64,000 nt of DNA from Vibrio sp. D404a (GTDB taxonomy: Bacteria; Pseudomonadota; Gammaproteobacteria; Enterobacterales; Vibrionaceae), in NCBI RefSeq assembly GCF_030248535.1, contig NZ_JAHGAJ010000025.1:1-64000 (forward strand), written 5' to 3'. Made by a program: the position numbers and the translations under genes. The notes beneath the pieces were generated by a model. That model was given only the letters and a program-made list of their open reading frames with translations, had not been told where the DNA came from and ran no database searches. This document shows, piece by piece, positions 40,231 through 49,722 of the stretch. Position 1 is the first letter of the stretch. Each line of letters begins with the position of its first letter.

Positions 40231-41271
40231 CTAGCGAAGTAGCACACGGCTAAGCGGACTTTTTTCAATGGCAACGACTAAGCCAAAGCTGAGAGCAATC
40301 GTCATGCTGTAGGTGAGCGCATCTTTGGCAAATCCTGTAATGCCAAGCATGCCGCAGATATTGAACATCACAATAATTAGCAGTAGATGGCTGACATAAA
40401 TACCGAGCATACGGCTGGAAATTGCGCGTACCCAAGCCGTGTCTCCAAGGCTAGGGTTGGCTAATAACCACATAAATACGCCAGTGCCCCATAGCGCCGT
40501 GCCCGCTAAGAAATCATTGATATTGAATGCGACATCAAATCCCATCAACCAAGCCGCTTCGGCAAAGTGAATCGCCATGCCTAATCCTGCCATCATTAGA
40601 GACTGGCTCGAAGACAGTCGCCAGTTGTTTTGGCGAATCATAAAGCCAATGGCAACCAGAAGCGTGCTAAAGAAAGGGCCATTTCGAGTAAAAATTGGCG
40701 CTTCCAATTCAGTCAGAGGTGCGTAACTCCCTGCTAAAACCCCATACAGGTATAACACCAGAGCCAAAGGTAAAATCGCTTTGGTTAGCTTCATTTCGAT
40801 GAGTAGCGCGAGAATGGCGACGGCACAAACGAGTGCTGGGATGAACCATAAATGGACCAACCCACCTTCGAATAAGCTGTTCAGCGGTGTCGACATTAGA
40901 AAGCCCCAGTAGCCCTCGCGCTCTGCTAGGTAACCAACTTCCATTACTTTACCGAGATTGAACGGCATCAGTAAGCTAATGATGCTCCAAGCCAACCAGA
41001 CTTTAAGTAGAGGCTTGGAGTAGCGCACTAATGTATTCCAAGGTGAATTAACCAGCTTGGGTTGAATCAGGAAGCCCGAGATCAGAAAAAATAGTGGTAC
41101 AGCAAATCGAGCCGCTTGGTTGAGGGCGTAACCTACCCAAGGTACATCGTTAATTAAGGCGTAAGAAAGGACCATTTGGCAGTGAAGGCCGATGATCGCC
41201 AAGATAGCCACCACACGACCCAGCTCAAGGCTGGCAATGTGTGTCGATGGTTGTGGATGAGCGCTAGACAT
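40231..41271 (-). CDS. Acyltransferase 3 family membrane protein
   Basis: A 346-residue protein with about ten membrane segments of the Acyltransferase_3 family, which O-acetylates cell-surface sugars. The N-terminal SLELGRVVAILAIIGLHCQ corresponds to the catalytic-His helix (here H25 in GLHC), and PLFFLISGF is typical. Substrate unknown. It is followed upstream by an AEC transporter gene on the same strand, 124 bp away. Confidence 0.87.
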   Translation of the reverse strand: MSSAHPQPSTHIASLELGRVVAILAIIGLHCQMVLSYALINDVPWVGYALNQAARFAVPLFFLISGFLIQPKLVNSPWNTLVRYSKPLLKVWLAWSIISLLMPFNLGKVMEVGYLAEREGYWGFLMSTPLNSLFEGGLVHLWFIPALVCAVAILALLIEMKLTKAILPLALVLYLYGVLAGSYAPLTELEAPIFTRNGPFFSTLLVAIGFMIRQNNWRLSSSQSLMMAGLGMAIHFAEAAWLMGFDVAFNINDFLAGTALWGTGVFMWLLANPSLGDTAWVRAISSRMLGIYVSHLLLIIVMFNICGMLGITGFAKDALTYSMTIALSFGLVVAIEKSPLSRVLLR

Positions 41272-41395
41272 AACAGGTCTCTAAGTGAAAATTTTACAAA
41301 AGTTATCAGTGTTTATATCGAACGCCCTAGTTTTAAATCAAAGTATCGGGCGATTATTGAGGCGCAAAATATCAAATATTTGAAGTTACTCGCAG

Positions 41396-42352
41396 CTAGA
41401 TCAAGCTGGTGGCTTTGAGAATGAAAATCCCCAATGTACAGGTGATGAGCGACATTACCGTCGTGACCGCGATAATGTTTGCTGCTAGGGTCGAGTTCCC
41501 GCCCATCGCACGAGCCATCACATAGCTTGCCGCTGCGGTAGGTGCTGCGCTCATCAAGAATATCAACCCAAGATCTTGGCCAGAGAATCCAAAGAACAGC
41601 GCACCTATGGTGATGATCAGTGGCGCAAGAATCAGCTTATATCCAGTAGCAAACCAAGTTGGGGCTTGGTCTTTCTTGAGGGAACGAATATCGAGAGAGC
41701 CACCAGTACATAACAGTGCTAATGGCAGCGTCATATTGGCGAAGTACTGCCCAGCGTCCGAGACCATTTTAGGTACAGGAATTGAGAGTGCATAGAACAC
41801 GACCCCAAGTGAGATGGCAATGATTAGAGGGTTTTTGGTGAGTGTTTTCACGATGACCTGCACCGCTTTTTGACCGGATTCTTGGCCTTTTGGTGTCAGA
41901 GCAACCACCGCTTGTATGTTGTAGAGCACGGTTAACGAAGCAACATAGATCGCCGCCAGTGCAACGCCGTCGTTACCATAGATATTGGCGACGTAGGCAA
42001 GTCCAATGATCGCGGTATTGGCTCTAAATCCACCCTGTACGATGACGCCTTTATCCTTCGGCGATGAAAAAGTGAATCGGGTCGAGAGCATGGTGAAGAC
42101 AAAAAACAGGAAGTTTGAAAGTACGCCAAAGACAACCAGTTTTCCGCTGGCGGCAAAGTCATGATTCGATTGCACAATGCTTAAAAATAGCATCGCCGGA
42201 AGGGTGACCTGAAAAACCACTTTAGACGCGACATCAATGAAGTTCTCGTTGATTAATCCAATGCGCTTTAACATCACGCCCAACACCAACATCAAACAGA
42301 TAGGCCCGGTGATTGAAGCGGAAAACGCAAATTGTTGCCAAAGAGAGGTCAT
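41396..42352 (-). CDS. AEC family transporter (auxin efflux carrier-like)
   Basis: A 318-residue inner-membrane protein with about ten segments in two halves, of the AEC/BART family that includes malonate/malate permeases MdcF. Signatures: LVLGVMLKRIGLI near the N-terminus, GGFRANTAIIGLAYV, and GGSLDIRSL in the second half. Substrate not predictable. Divergent from the TetR gene at 42548. Confidence 0.88.
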   Translation of the reverse strand: MTSLWQQFAFSASITGPICLMLVLGVMLKRIGLINENFIDVASKVVFQVTLPAMLFLSIVQSNHDFAASGKLVVFGVLSNFLFFVFTMLSTRFTFSSPKDKGVIVQGGFRANTAIIGLAYVANIYGNDGVALAAIYVASLTVLYNIQAVVALTPKGQESGQKAVQVIVKTLTKNPLIIAISLGVVFYALSIPVPKMVSDAGQYFANMTLPLALLCTGGSLDIRSLKKDQAPTWFATGYKLILAPLIITIGALFFGFSGQDLGLIFLMSAAPTAAASYVMARAMGGNSTLAANIIAVTTVMSLITCTLGIFILKATSLI

Positions 42353-42547
42353 ATGCAGTCCTTGCAGAGGTGGCGATTAAGGTTATGAGTGCAGTACACA
42401 GAGACGGTAAGACAAAACGCATTGAATACTGTCGCATTTTTCCACAATAGTTGTCGCTAAAGAAATCAAATTTTGTTGAAGCGGTAAGATTATTTGCAAA
42501 AAAGAACGAACGTGCTAAAAATAGAGTATCTCAGTTTTCTGTGGTGA

Positions 42548-43144
42548 ATGATGAGCAAAGGAAAAATTACTAAAGAGTATATTTTGAGTCATGCTTTTGC
42601 ATTGGCGAGTGAGAATGGCCTAGAAAGCCTTACCATTGGTGAGCTGGCAAAGCAGTGTGGTATGTCGAAGAGTGGACTCTTTGCACACTTTAACTCGAAA
42701 GAGAACTTACAGCTTTCTGTGGTGGAGTACTCCAATGCGATTTTCACCGAGCGAGTGATAGCTCCTGCGCGTGAGCTGAGTGATCAAGCCATTGAAGCCA
42801 AGTTGAAGTACCTGCTTGATAGTTGGCTGGGTTGGAATCATTCATTTCAAGGCAGTTGCATGTTTATTGATGCATGGAAAGATCACCAGAAAGAGACCTC
42901 GGTGATCCAACAAGCGTTGCAGAAGTCGATTTCGGTCTGGATTGATTATCTCACCATTCAAATAGCAAAGGCTGTGGAGGCCAAAGAGTTTCGCCAAGAC
43001 CTCGACCCCAAGCAGGCGGTTTTTGAGCTGTATGGACTCTATCTCAGTGCGAACCTTTTTTACTCTTTGCATGGTCAAGAGGCAAGCCATCGCCACTTCT
43101 GGAGTGGTGTGGAGCGCCTAATATCGAGCTGGAAACAACAATAG
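42548..43144 (+). CDS. TetR/AcrR family transcriptional regulator
   Basis: A 198-residue regulator. The N-terminal helix-turn-helix is ESLTIGELAKQCGMSKSGLFAHFNSKENLQLSVVEY. The C-terminal ligand domain is of the TetR_C type. Two adjacent ATGs (42548 and 42551) are both possible. It lies between the divergent AEC transporter gene and the alpha/beta hydrolase gene 214 bp downstream, either of which could be its target. Confidence 0.9.
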   Translation: MMSKGKITKEYILSHAFALASENGLESLTIGELAKQCGMSKSGLFAHFNSKENLQLSVVEYSNAIFTERVIAPARELSDQAIEAKLKYLLDSWLGWNHSFQGSCMFIDAWKDHQKETSVIQQALQKSISVWIDYLTIQIAKAVEAKEFRQDLDPKQAVFELYGLYLSANLFYSLHGQEASHRHFWSGVERLISSWKQQ

Positions 43145-43219
43145 CACTGTCGACAGCATGTGTAGCAATGTTGTACTTGTGAGAAATGCTGCACTTTTAA
43201 GAAATAGAGCACACGTAAG

Positions 43220-43251
43220 AAAATAACAAAATAACAAAATAACAAAATAAC
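43220..43251. repeat. Octamer microsatellite (AAAATAAC)4
   Basis: Four perfect tandem copies of AAAATAAC, 108 bp upstream of the alpha/beta hydrolase start. Copy-number change here could alter promoter spacing. Confidence 0.9.
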
Positions 43252-43358
43252 AATGACTTATGCTTATCAAGCGTGAGTCTAACTATAAATAGCACGGTCG
43301 TTCTTTTTCGGCTGAGCAAACAAGCCACCCAATGTTGGAGTGGACAAAAGGAACGGTC

Positions 43359-44204
43359 ATGAGTGACAAAATTTATTTCAACACTTCAACGAAATTCAGC
43401 TTTAAGAGAAGCCTGATCGGTGCGACGACGAACTTGCACTACATTCTCGCCCCAAGCCACGCAAAGAAAACCGCGCGTAAGTTACTGCTTACGCCAGTGC
43501 GTTCAGAGCCGAAAAACACCGAGCCACAAGGGCTGATCAAAGGTGAAGTCGCTATCCGCGATGGAGTGCTAAAAACCTATACGTTGGGCACAGGGCCGGT
43601 TTGGGTTTTGAGTCATGGCTGGTCAGGTACCGCGAGTCAGTTCTTCCCATTAATGGAGCATATTGCGGCGAAAGGCTTTACCGCTCTGGCTTATGACCAC
43701 CCTGCTCATGGTGGTAGCGACGGCGTGTATGGTCATATTCCTGCGTTTGTTGATGGACTAGAAGCCATTTTAGACAGTGTGGACGATGTCGCTGGTTTGG
43801 TTGGGCACAGCATGGGCACGGCATCGGCTTTGGAGTGTAAGCACGCGAAACTTGAGAACAAACCGCTGTTGCTGATTGCGCCAGTGCTCGATTACCTAGA
43901 AAATCTCTTTGGCAGCGTGGCTCGTTCAGGTTACTCAATGAAACTGTTTGAAGCGGTGGTGGGTGAGGTTGAAGAGCAGTTTAACTACCCAATTCAATCG
44001 GTGGATCCATACGGCAAGTTAGCGAACCGCGAGTCACAAACTATTATCGTGCATGACGAGAAAGACAAGTTCACTAAGTACTCGGTCTCTGAGCGTGCAG
44101 CGAATGAAATGGATCGTGTGACTTTGGTGACCACGCAAGGTCAAGGACATGGTCGAGTGATGAAGTGCCCGCAAGTCTTTGAGAGCTTTGACGCTCTGAT
44201 TTAA
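43359..44204 (+). CDS. Alpha/beta hydrolase
   Basis: A 281-residue alpha/beta-hydrolase-fold protein. Nucleophile elbow GHSMG at about residues 148-152, oxyanion loop SHGWSG, an acidic residue in HDEKDKFT and the catalytic His in GQGHGR near the C-terminus. Start at 43359 (MSDKIYF) because AAAGGA lies 6-7 bases upstream. Substrate unknown; serine esterase or lipase-like activity expected. A terminator follows. Confidence 0.88.
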   Translation: MSDKIYFNTSTKFSFKRSLIGATTNLHYILAPSHAKKTARKLLLTPVRSEPKNTEPQGLIKGEVAIRDGVLKTYTLGTGPVWVLSHGWSGTASQFFPLMEHIAAKGFTALAYDHPAHGGSDGVYGHIPAFVDGLEAILDSVDDVAGLVGHSMGTASALECKHAKLENKPLLLIAPVLDYLENLFGSVARSGYSMKLFEAVVGEVEEQFNYPIQSVDPYGKLANRESQTIIVHDEKDKFTKYSVSERAANEMDRVTLVTTQGQGHGRVMKCPQVFESFDALI

Positions 44205-44252
44205 TGATGCATGATTTAATGATGTCGCTTTGAATCAATGTTGAATACGAAG

Positions 44253-44287
44253 AAGGCCAATCTACGATGAGATTGGCCTTTGGTTTT
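44253..44287 (+). terminator. Terminator of the alpha/beta hydrolase gene
   Basis: A 10-bp stem AAGGCCAATC/GATTGGCCTT (44253-44262 with 44271-44280) with an 8-base loop and a TTGGTTTT tail. Confidence 0.82.
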
Positions 44288-44350
44288 AACTAGGCTTGGG
44301 TTTTAATTGAGCCTAGGTTTTAGCTGAACTTGAGTTTTAAATGATCTTAG
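44283..44350. repeat. Degenerate 17-bp tandem repeat, four copies
   Basis: Units begin with GTTTTA at 44283, 44300, 44317 and 44334, spaced exactly 17 bp. The array sits between the hydrolase terminator and the chitinase stop codon, which it just overlaps. Confidence 0.8.
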
Positions 44351-46887
44351 TTAGCACAGCTCGCTGGGCCAACTTCTTTCCAAACACCCCATTGACCAGA
44401 CTGTGATGGATCGTCTCCTTTCGTCCACCATTTCGCTTCCCAAAGCGTATTGCCTTGAGTTACTTGGTCGCCGCCATTGTAGATGGTGTTTGCATCCCAA
44501 GCATTACTACACGTGCCGCCGCCAGTACTTGTCTTAAGAACCTTCACCGAAGCGGAAGCCACAGACGTTTCGGTTCCATCACTGACTGTAACCGAGAAGT
44601 TCAGTAGCGTATCTTGAGTGTACTCAGCTGCTACAAAACTGACCGATGCACCTTGAACTGTTGCATCCAGTCCAGCAGGTACGTCCCAAGTAAAGGTCAA
44701 GGTATTGTTGTCCGCATCCGTTGAGCCTGAAGCATCCACCACCACGACATCACCAGCATTCACTTCAGCAGGTGCTGATATCGAAGCGACCGGAGCTGTG
44801 TTGACTGGGCCTGTATCTTTCGCGGTTACCGTTACCACCACTGAATCTGTCGAAGTTGCACCTTCGTTGTCTGTCACGGTTAGGCTAAAGGTGAGCGTTT
44901 CCGTTTGCGCGACTTCGACTACATCAAAGCTTGCAACCGCCGCATTAGCATTCGTCAGTGCTACTGCAGTTCCGCTCGTTTGCGTCCAAGCGTAGCTCGC
45001 AATCGTGCCATCACTGTCTTTGGAAGCGCTGCCATCAAGAGTGACAGATGCAGGGCCTTCTACTGTGATATCCGCACCTGCAGACGCCGTTGGCTTACGG
45101 TTAACAGGATCGGTCGTACCGCCTGCTAAGCCTTCATGCATCGCATTTAGGATGTCACCGTTATCGGCGTCAATTTCCCAAGAGAACAGACCCGCCAAGC
45201 CAAGGCTACGAACGTATGCCCCTTTTGCTTTGACTGAACGGTCATCATCGAACGTAATCAACTGACCTGAGGTACGATTCCATACATAAGGCGCCTCAGC
45301 CATTTCATCATAGCCATACTCAAAGCCATTAATGCCCTGATTGTTCTCGCCTAACATATTGGCTTTAATGCCTTTGTAGTCTATCACGCCATCTTCCCAA
45401 ACACCCTGTGCGGTGCTGCCCTTAAGCTTACCGTTGCCGACGCCAGTCATTGGGTCACTCGGATCGCTCAGAGTCGATGGAAGAACGCCTTCCCAGCCGC
45501 GGCCATACATCGCGGTACCGACCACTAATTTGTTCGCAGGAACACCTTGGGCAAGCAGCAATTGAATGCCGTTGTCTGTAGTGTAAGCAGGTCCATTGTA
45601 CGGTTCTCCATTCTCATCAATACCAGAACCATCACACTGGCCTGGGCGCATGAAATTGCCACAGTTAAGCGCCGTTTGGTGACCAAGCACATTGTTCCAG
45701 CCACCGTAGAAGTCGTAGGTCATTGCGAAGATGTAATCCATGTACTGAATGGCTTCGCCATAGTTCACATCTTCAATCTTGTCATAGCCTACGCCAATTG
45801 CTGAGGTAAGTTCGTACGTTCTACCTGTTTCGGCTTCAAGCTCATCCAACATTGCACGCAGTTCAGCCATTAACGCGATGTAAGCTGGGCCATCGTTGAC
45901 CGGATCGCCTAGTTCAGGCGCAGCACCGCCGCCACCTGGGAATTCCCAGTCAATATCAACGCCGTCGTAAAACTTCCATGTATTTAAGAACTTTTTCACA
46001 GAAGTGACAAAGGTGTCGCGGTTGGCTTTAGTGGTAAAGTCAAAGAAAGGGTCAGAAAGAGTCCAGCCTCCAATCGATGGGATGATCTTCAGGTCTGGGT
46101 TACGTTGCTTCAACGCCATCATCATGGCGTAGTTACCCTTGATCGGTGTGCTGTATTCATGGCCAGCTTGGTTAAAGCTTTTCTGGAATGCAGCCCATGG
46201 GTCGTGGATAACCACCTCATAATCATTCACGCCATTACAGGCGGTCATTAAGGCGTTGTAGCTGTTGCCGCCGACGGATTTCACTGATTCATTCGGACCA
46301 CAGATTGGGATAAAGCCGTAAAGGATGTGGGTCAGATTATCAGCAGGTATGTTGTCGACAGTATAGTCTCGACCATAAATGCCCCATTCAACAAAGTAAG
46401 TACCCACTACCGTATTAGGATCAGTGTTGTAAGTCTTATTGTTTGGGTCGATGTTCATAGCGAGTGGAGCAAGGTGAGAACCATCGGTATCGGCAATGGT
46501 GATTTGTGCTGGTGCACTTTTGCTACATCCTGTGGCATCACAAGCCTCAATTTCCATCTGATACAAGCCACCTTGGCCGTATTCAAATGACGCGGTGGTT
46601 TGACTGCCAGTGATCGCGCCTGTCGCCACTTTTACGCCATCAAAGTAGATGTTGTAAGTGTCGCCAGAGGTGCCACTCCATTGGTTAAACTTAACCGCGA
46701 TCTTGGCTTTGTCGTGGTATTTAACCATGTCGTTGTAGCCAGAGGTTGTCTCCATCGCAAGTTCAATCTTAGAGAACTGCAGGTTATTGGAACCATACAT
46801 ATCAATGCTTGGTGCGGTAGGTGCGGCCAGTGCGGTGCCAGATAGCGCTAGTGCTATACCGGTCGCACACGTGTTTAAACGAATCAT
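44347..46887 (-). CDS. chiA: Secreted chitinase A, GH18 with PKD and CBM5/12 domains
   Basis: An 846-residue secreted endochitinase. Signal peptide in residues 1-21 (ending TALA); ChiA N-terminal beta domain about 22-135; GH18 barrel about 160-590 with DGVDIDWE, where Glu315 is the acid/base, the same number as in V. harveyi ChiA; two PKD-type repeats about 600-790; C-terminal CBM5/12 (residues about 795-846, AKWWTKGDDPS). Start at 46887 (MIRLNTCATG). An upstream ATG at 46953 also has an SD (AGAGG) but would add 22 residues ahead of the signal peptide. Confidence 0.95.
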   Translation of the reverse strand: MIRLNTCATGIALALSGTALAAPTAPSIDMYGSNNLQFSKIELAMETTSGYNDMVKYHDKAKIAVKFNQWSGTSGDTYNIYFDGVKVATGAITGSQTTASFEYGQGGLYQMEIEACDATGCSKSAPAQITIADTDGSHLAPLAMNIDPNNKTYNTDPNTVVGTYFVEWGIYGRDYTVDNIPADNLTHILYGFIPICGPNESVKSVGGNSYNALMTACNGVNDYEVVIHDPWAAFQKSFNQAGHEYSTPIKGNYAMMMALKQRNPDLKIIPSIGGWTLSDPFFDFTTKANRDTFVTSVKKFLNTWKFYDGVDIDWEFPGGGGAAPELGDPVNDGPAYIALMAELRAMLDELEAETGRTYELTSAIGVGYDKIEDVNYGEAIQYMDYIFAMTYDFYGGWNNVLGHQTALNCGNFMRPGQCDGSGIDENGEPYNGPAYTTDNGIQLLLAQGVPANKLVVGTAMYGRGWEGVLPSTLSDPSDPMTGVGNGKLKGSTAQGVWEDGVIDYKGIKANMLGENNQGINGFEYGYDEMAEAPYVWNRTSGQLITFDDDRSVKAKGAYVRSLGLAGLFSWEIDADNGDILNAMHEGLAGGTTDPVNRKPTASAGADITVEGPASVTLDGSASKDSDGTIASYAWTQTSGTAVALTNANAAVASFDVVEVAQTETLTFSLTVTDNEGATSTDSVVVTVTAKDTGPVNTAPVASISAPAEVNAGDVVVVDASGSTDADNNTLTFTWDVPAGLDATVQGASVSFVAAEYTQDTLLNFSVTVSDGTETSVASASVKVLKTSTGGGTCSNAWDANTIYNGGDQVTQGNTLWEAKWWTKGDDPSQSGQWGVWKEVGPASCAN

Positions 46888-47260
46888 ATTTTCTCTCACT
46901 CCTTGAATGTGTTTGAAGCGCACTGCGGTTGATGAAACCGACAGCGTCTCCATGTCAGCCTCTTAGGTGAGGCATCGAATTCAGTATTCGAAAGAGTTTT
47001 AATTTCATAAGTGAAAATAAATCCGTTTTCGATGGACAACGAAAAAATCACAATTTGTTACAAAGTTGTTGCGCAGCGGGTGAGAGGTCGAGTCCATGTT
47101 TTATAAAATTATTGCCGCTAGTGGAAAAGTCTCATAGGTGAGTTTTTACGACATGACGTGATGCAATATTTTGAAGTTGCATGTTTTTATGTTGAAAAAT
47201 GGAATAGGTGTGGTGTTTTTGAAAGCCAGTAATCACAAAGATTTCAAAGAATTGAATGAG
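46888..47260. other. Leader region of chiA
   Basis: About 370 bp between the DUF2850 gene and chiA on the same strand, AT-rich. It contains a small hairpin GCCTC/GAGGC (46958-46973) in the probable chiA leader. I see no clear CRP site and no gene. The chitinase is likely controlled by a promoter here. Confidence 0.45.
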
Positions 47261-47725
47261 TTATTTACTGAATTGCTCTGCTAAAGAGGCTCTTCTTTGC
47301 TGCACGGCGCTGCTGTTTAAAGGGATAGCCGTATGCTCATAGCCTTCTTTCACAAACTGTTGTGTTGGAATTTCGGGTACTAGACGTTTCAATTGAGGTG
47401 AATTGAAGGTACCACTTATCGCATACACCGTTTCCCCTGAACCGGTCTTTATGGTGATGGTTTTGCCATTGAACTTAAAGTTGGTGCTGATTAAGCGATG
47501 GTTCATTACCACCCCTTGCTCAGAGAGGGAGAGTACATCAGTATCATAAGGTGGTGCCCCCACCTCAATCCACTTGCCGTAGACATTACTTGGATCGACA
47601 AATTTCTGATGAGTTTGATAGGCGGTATAACTGGCATAGACTGCTGCAATAAGTCCGATCAATAGAAGTAGGTAAAACAGCGCTTGAGTCAATAGATCTC
47701 TGTTTTTCGATTCTTTTTGTCCCAT
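47261..47725 (-). CDS. DUF2850 domain-containing membrane protein
   Basis: A 154-residue protein with one N-terminal membrane segment (residues about 12-35) and an exported domain of the DUF2850 family (VYGKWIEVGAPPYDTD, LSEQGVVMNHRLISTNFKF). The family is found largely in Vibrio; function unknown. The next gene on the strand is chiA, 373 bp downstream; there is no evidence that they are linked. Confidence 0.8.
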   Translation of the reverse strand: MGQKESKNRDLLTQALFYLLLLIGLIAAVYASYTAYQTHQKFVDPSNVYGKWIEVGAPPYDTDVLSLSEQGVVMNHRLISTNFKFNGKTITIKTGSGETVYAISGTFNSPQLKRLVPEIPTQQFVKEGYEHTAIPLNSSAVQQRRASLAEQFSK

Positions 47726-48028
47726 TTTTACAGCTGTTTCCTTCCATTTGAATCAGCAATTCTATTTATTGATAACCTACATTGCAATGAAACTTGTCAA
47801 AGTTAGAAGCAGGATCGACATTCCACAAGCCAACGCAAGAGTTAAAGCGTTAATTGTGTTGGGTATGAAGTGATTTCAGTGAGTTGATGGAACACTCAAA
47901 AGCACTAACTTATGACGATTAATTGCTTGTAGGAAACCGGTGAATTAGTTAAAACAATCAGGCACGTAAATTTGGTGATGAGACAGGTTATAAGCTCACG
48001 CCGTTCTGAATAAAGACAAGGAAGTACA
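47726..48028. other. Intergenic region between DUF2850 and ppnP
   Basis: 303 bp between divergent genes; no gene, repeat or recognisable site seen. Confidence 0.45.
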
Positions 48029-48310
48029 ATGATTAAAGAAAATACCTATTTCGATGGTGGCGTTAAATCTCTTGGTTTTTCTCAAGAGGGAGAAGACGTC
48101 AGTGTAGGTGTGATGCAAGCGGGTGAGTACACGTTTGGAACTGCGGCCCCAGAAAGAATGACCGTAGTAAAGGGTGCACTAACGATTAAACGTGTGGGCG
48201 AAGAAGATTGGTCTACATTTAAGTCTGGCGACTCATTTGAAGTTGCGGGTGACTCTTCATTTGATGTGCAGGTGGCAGAGGCGACTGCGTACCTTTGTGA
48301 ATACCTATAA
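48029..48310 (+). CDS. ppnP: Pyrimidine/purine nucleoside phosphorylase
   Basis: A 93-residue single-domain cupin of the PpnP (YaiE/DUF1255) family, which phosphorolyses diverse nucleosides to base and ribose-1-phosphate. The sequence NTYFDGGVKSLGFSQEGED and the end DVQVAEATAYLCEYL are family-typical, and length equals E. coli PpnP (94). AAGGAAG precedes the start. Monocistronic, with its own terminator. Confidence 0.95.
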   Translation: MIKENTYFDGGVKSLGFSQEGEDVSVGVMQAGEYTFGTAAPERMTVVKGALTIKRVGEEDWSTFKSGDSFEVAGDSSFDVQVAEATAYLCEYL

Positions 48311-48359
48311 GCACGTTCGATGCTTACATAGAGCAATATAGGCTCGCAGAAAGAAAAAC

Positions 48360-48381
48360 GCCACGCTCGGTTGAGCGTGGC
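48360..48381 (+). terminator. Terminator of ppnP
   Basis: A 9-bp stem GCCACGCTC/GAGCGTGGC (48360-48368 with 48373-48381) and a 4-base loop; weak T-tract downstream. Confidence 0.75.
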
Positions 48382-48434
48382 AAATCAGTGAACGATATTC
48401 TTGGCAGTGGATAACGTCACGTTTTAGCTGCCTT

Positions 48435-48704
48435 CTAGGGCGTGTTGACCTTTCGTGGTTGAATTTTGTTCGAGATAAAAGCGTTTTAATCGCGGCGAGG
48501 GAGAAGTAGCCTAGTCATTCTAAGCAAATCTCCCTCAACAAAGAGTAAAACGCTTTTAGCCGAACCCTTCGGGCAGCGTTTGCTGGTCATTTCTACTGCG
48601 TTATCGGCTTCTCATGTAGGCTAGCTACACATCAAAGCCTCTGCCTTGTATAAATACCCAGCAACTCGCTGCAAAAACAAACTCGAAAGATCAACACGCC
48701 CTAG
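48435..48704. mobile_element. MITE-like element with 17-bp terminal inverted repeats and CTAG target duplication
   Basis: The element body is 48439-48700, flanked on both sides by CTAG (48435-48438 and 48701-48704). The ends GGCGTGTTGACCTTTCG and its inverse match in 16 of 17 bases. Inside are further inverted repeats: AAAAGCGTTTTA (48477-48488) with TAAAACGCTTTT (48546-48557), and GAGGGAGA with TCTCCCTC. No coding sequence. A 4-bp YTAR duplication suggests mobilisation by an IS5-type transposase. The inverted repeat continues weakly outside (TGCCTT...AAGGCA). It lies in the ppnP-pirin gap. Confidence 0.75.
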
Positions 48705-48720
48705 TAAGAAGGCAAAATTC

Positions 48721-49575
48721 TTAGTAGGTCTCAAAGACACCATTGTTAAAGTCATGGATGGTCTGTTCTATCTCTTCCATGCTGTTCATCACAAAAGGAC
48801 CATAGTGCACGACAGGCTCATCGATAGGTTGACCTGAGAAGATCAGTGCGCCAGCTGTCTGAACCGCGTTCATTGCAATCATCTCAGCCTGACTAAGCAG
48901 CGCAAATTGCCCCTCAGTCAGTGCTTGTCCAGCCACCTCAATACCACCACGATAGACGTAAATTAGTGCGTTGTGGTTTTTATCTGTTGTCAGTTCAATA
49001 CTCTGACCTTGCTCTGCTCTCCAGTCGGCTACACTCAATGGCACCCCAGTCGTTTGCAGCGGGCCAATAAGCTCAGTGCCATTCACCTCTGTTTTTCCAG
49101 CAATCAGGCGCAATAAACCTGTGCTTGAGCTTGAAAACTCTTTGAGGGTCTCACTCTGAAAGTCGTGGTATTGAGCGGGTTGCATCTTGTTGCGCGCTGG
49201 TTGGTTAATCCAAATCTGAAAACCGTGCAACTGCCCCTCTTCCATCATTGGCATTTCACTGTGAATTACACCTCGGCCTGCTGCCATCCATTGAGCACCG
49301 CCACTACGAAGCTCACCCACATTGCCCATATGATCCTTGTGTTGGAAGTGACCTTGAAGCATGTAAGTTAAAGTCTCGATGCCACGATGAGGGTGCGGTG
49401 GGAAGCCGCCAACATAGTCTTTGCTTTGATCTGACTTCAGCTCATCCACCATCAAAAATGGAGAGAAGCGTGCGTTATTAAACCCAGCAATACGTTGAAT
49501 TTTCACGCCGTCTCCGTCAGACGTTGCTTGAGCATTGATAATCTGTGTAATACGTCGATGTTCCATTGTCGTCAT
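48721..49575 (-). CDS. Pirin family protein
   Basis: A 284-residue bicupin pirin. N-terminal cupin with the metal-site motif PPHPHRGIETLTYML (three of the four ligands) and QWMAAGRGVIHSEMP. C-terminal domain is PIDEPVVHYGPFVMNS. Bacterial pirins can act as quercetinases or as metal-dependent regulators of metabolic enzymes; which applies here is not evident. Monocistronic; the MITE-like element lies directly after its 3' end. Confidence 0.93.
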   Translation of the reverse strand: MTTMEHRRITQIINAQATSDGDGVKIQRIAGFNNARFSPFLMVDELKSDQSKDYVGGFPPHPHRGIETLTYMLQGHFQHKDHMGNVGELRSGGAQWMAAGRGVIHSEMPMMEEGQLHGFQIWINQPARNKMQPAQYHDFQSETLKEFSSSSTGLLRLIAGKTEVNGTELIGPLQTTGVPLSVADWRAEQGQSIELTTDKNHNALIYVYRGGIEVAGQALTEGQFALLSQAEMIAMNAVQTAGALIFSGQPIDEPVVHYGPFVMNSMEEIEQTIHDFNNGVFETY

Positions 49576-49722
49576 CTCCCGCTATTTGAATACCCTTAGT
49601 CTAGGGAGGAAGCGCTTTTACCAACAGAGTGCAAAACTGACAGGCTTGTTTGAAAATTTCGAACAAGTGAAAGATGAACCAAAACGCACTCTTTGAACCC
49701 GCGATTTTCCGACAATGAGGCC

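Noticed and set aside
43220..43251. Short tandem repeat as a CRISPR array
   Set aside because: Units are 8 bp and contiguous, without spacers; the 17- and 19-bp arrays likewise have no unique spacers, and no cas genes are present.
44705..45265. Plus-strand frames opposite the chitinase gene
   Set aside because: They are mirror frames of the PKD/GH18 coding sequence with low-complexity Ser/Thr/Val translations.
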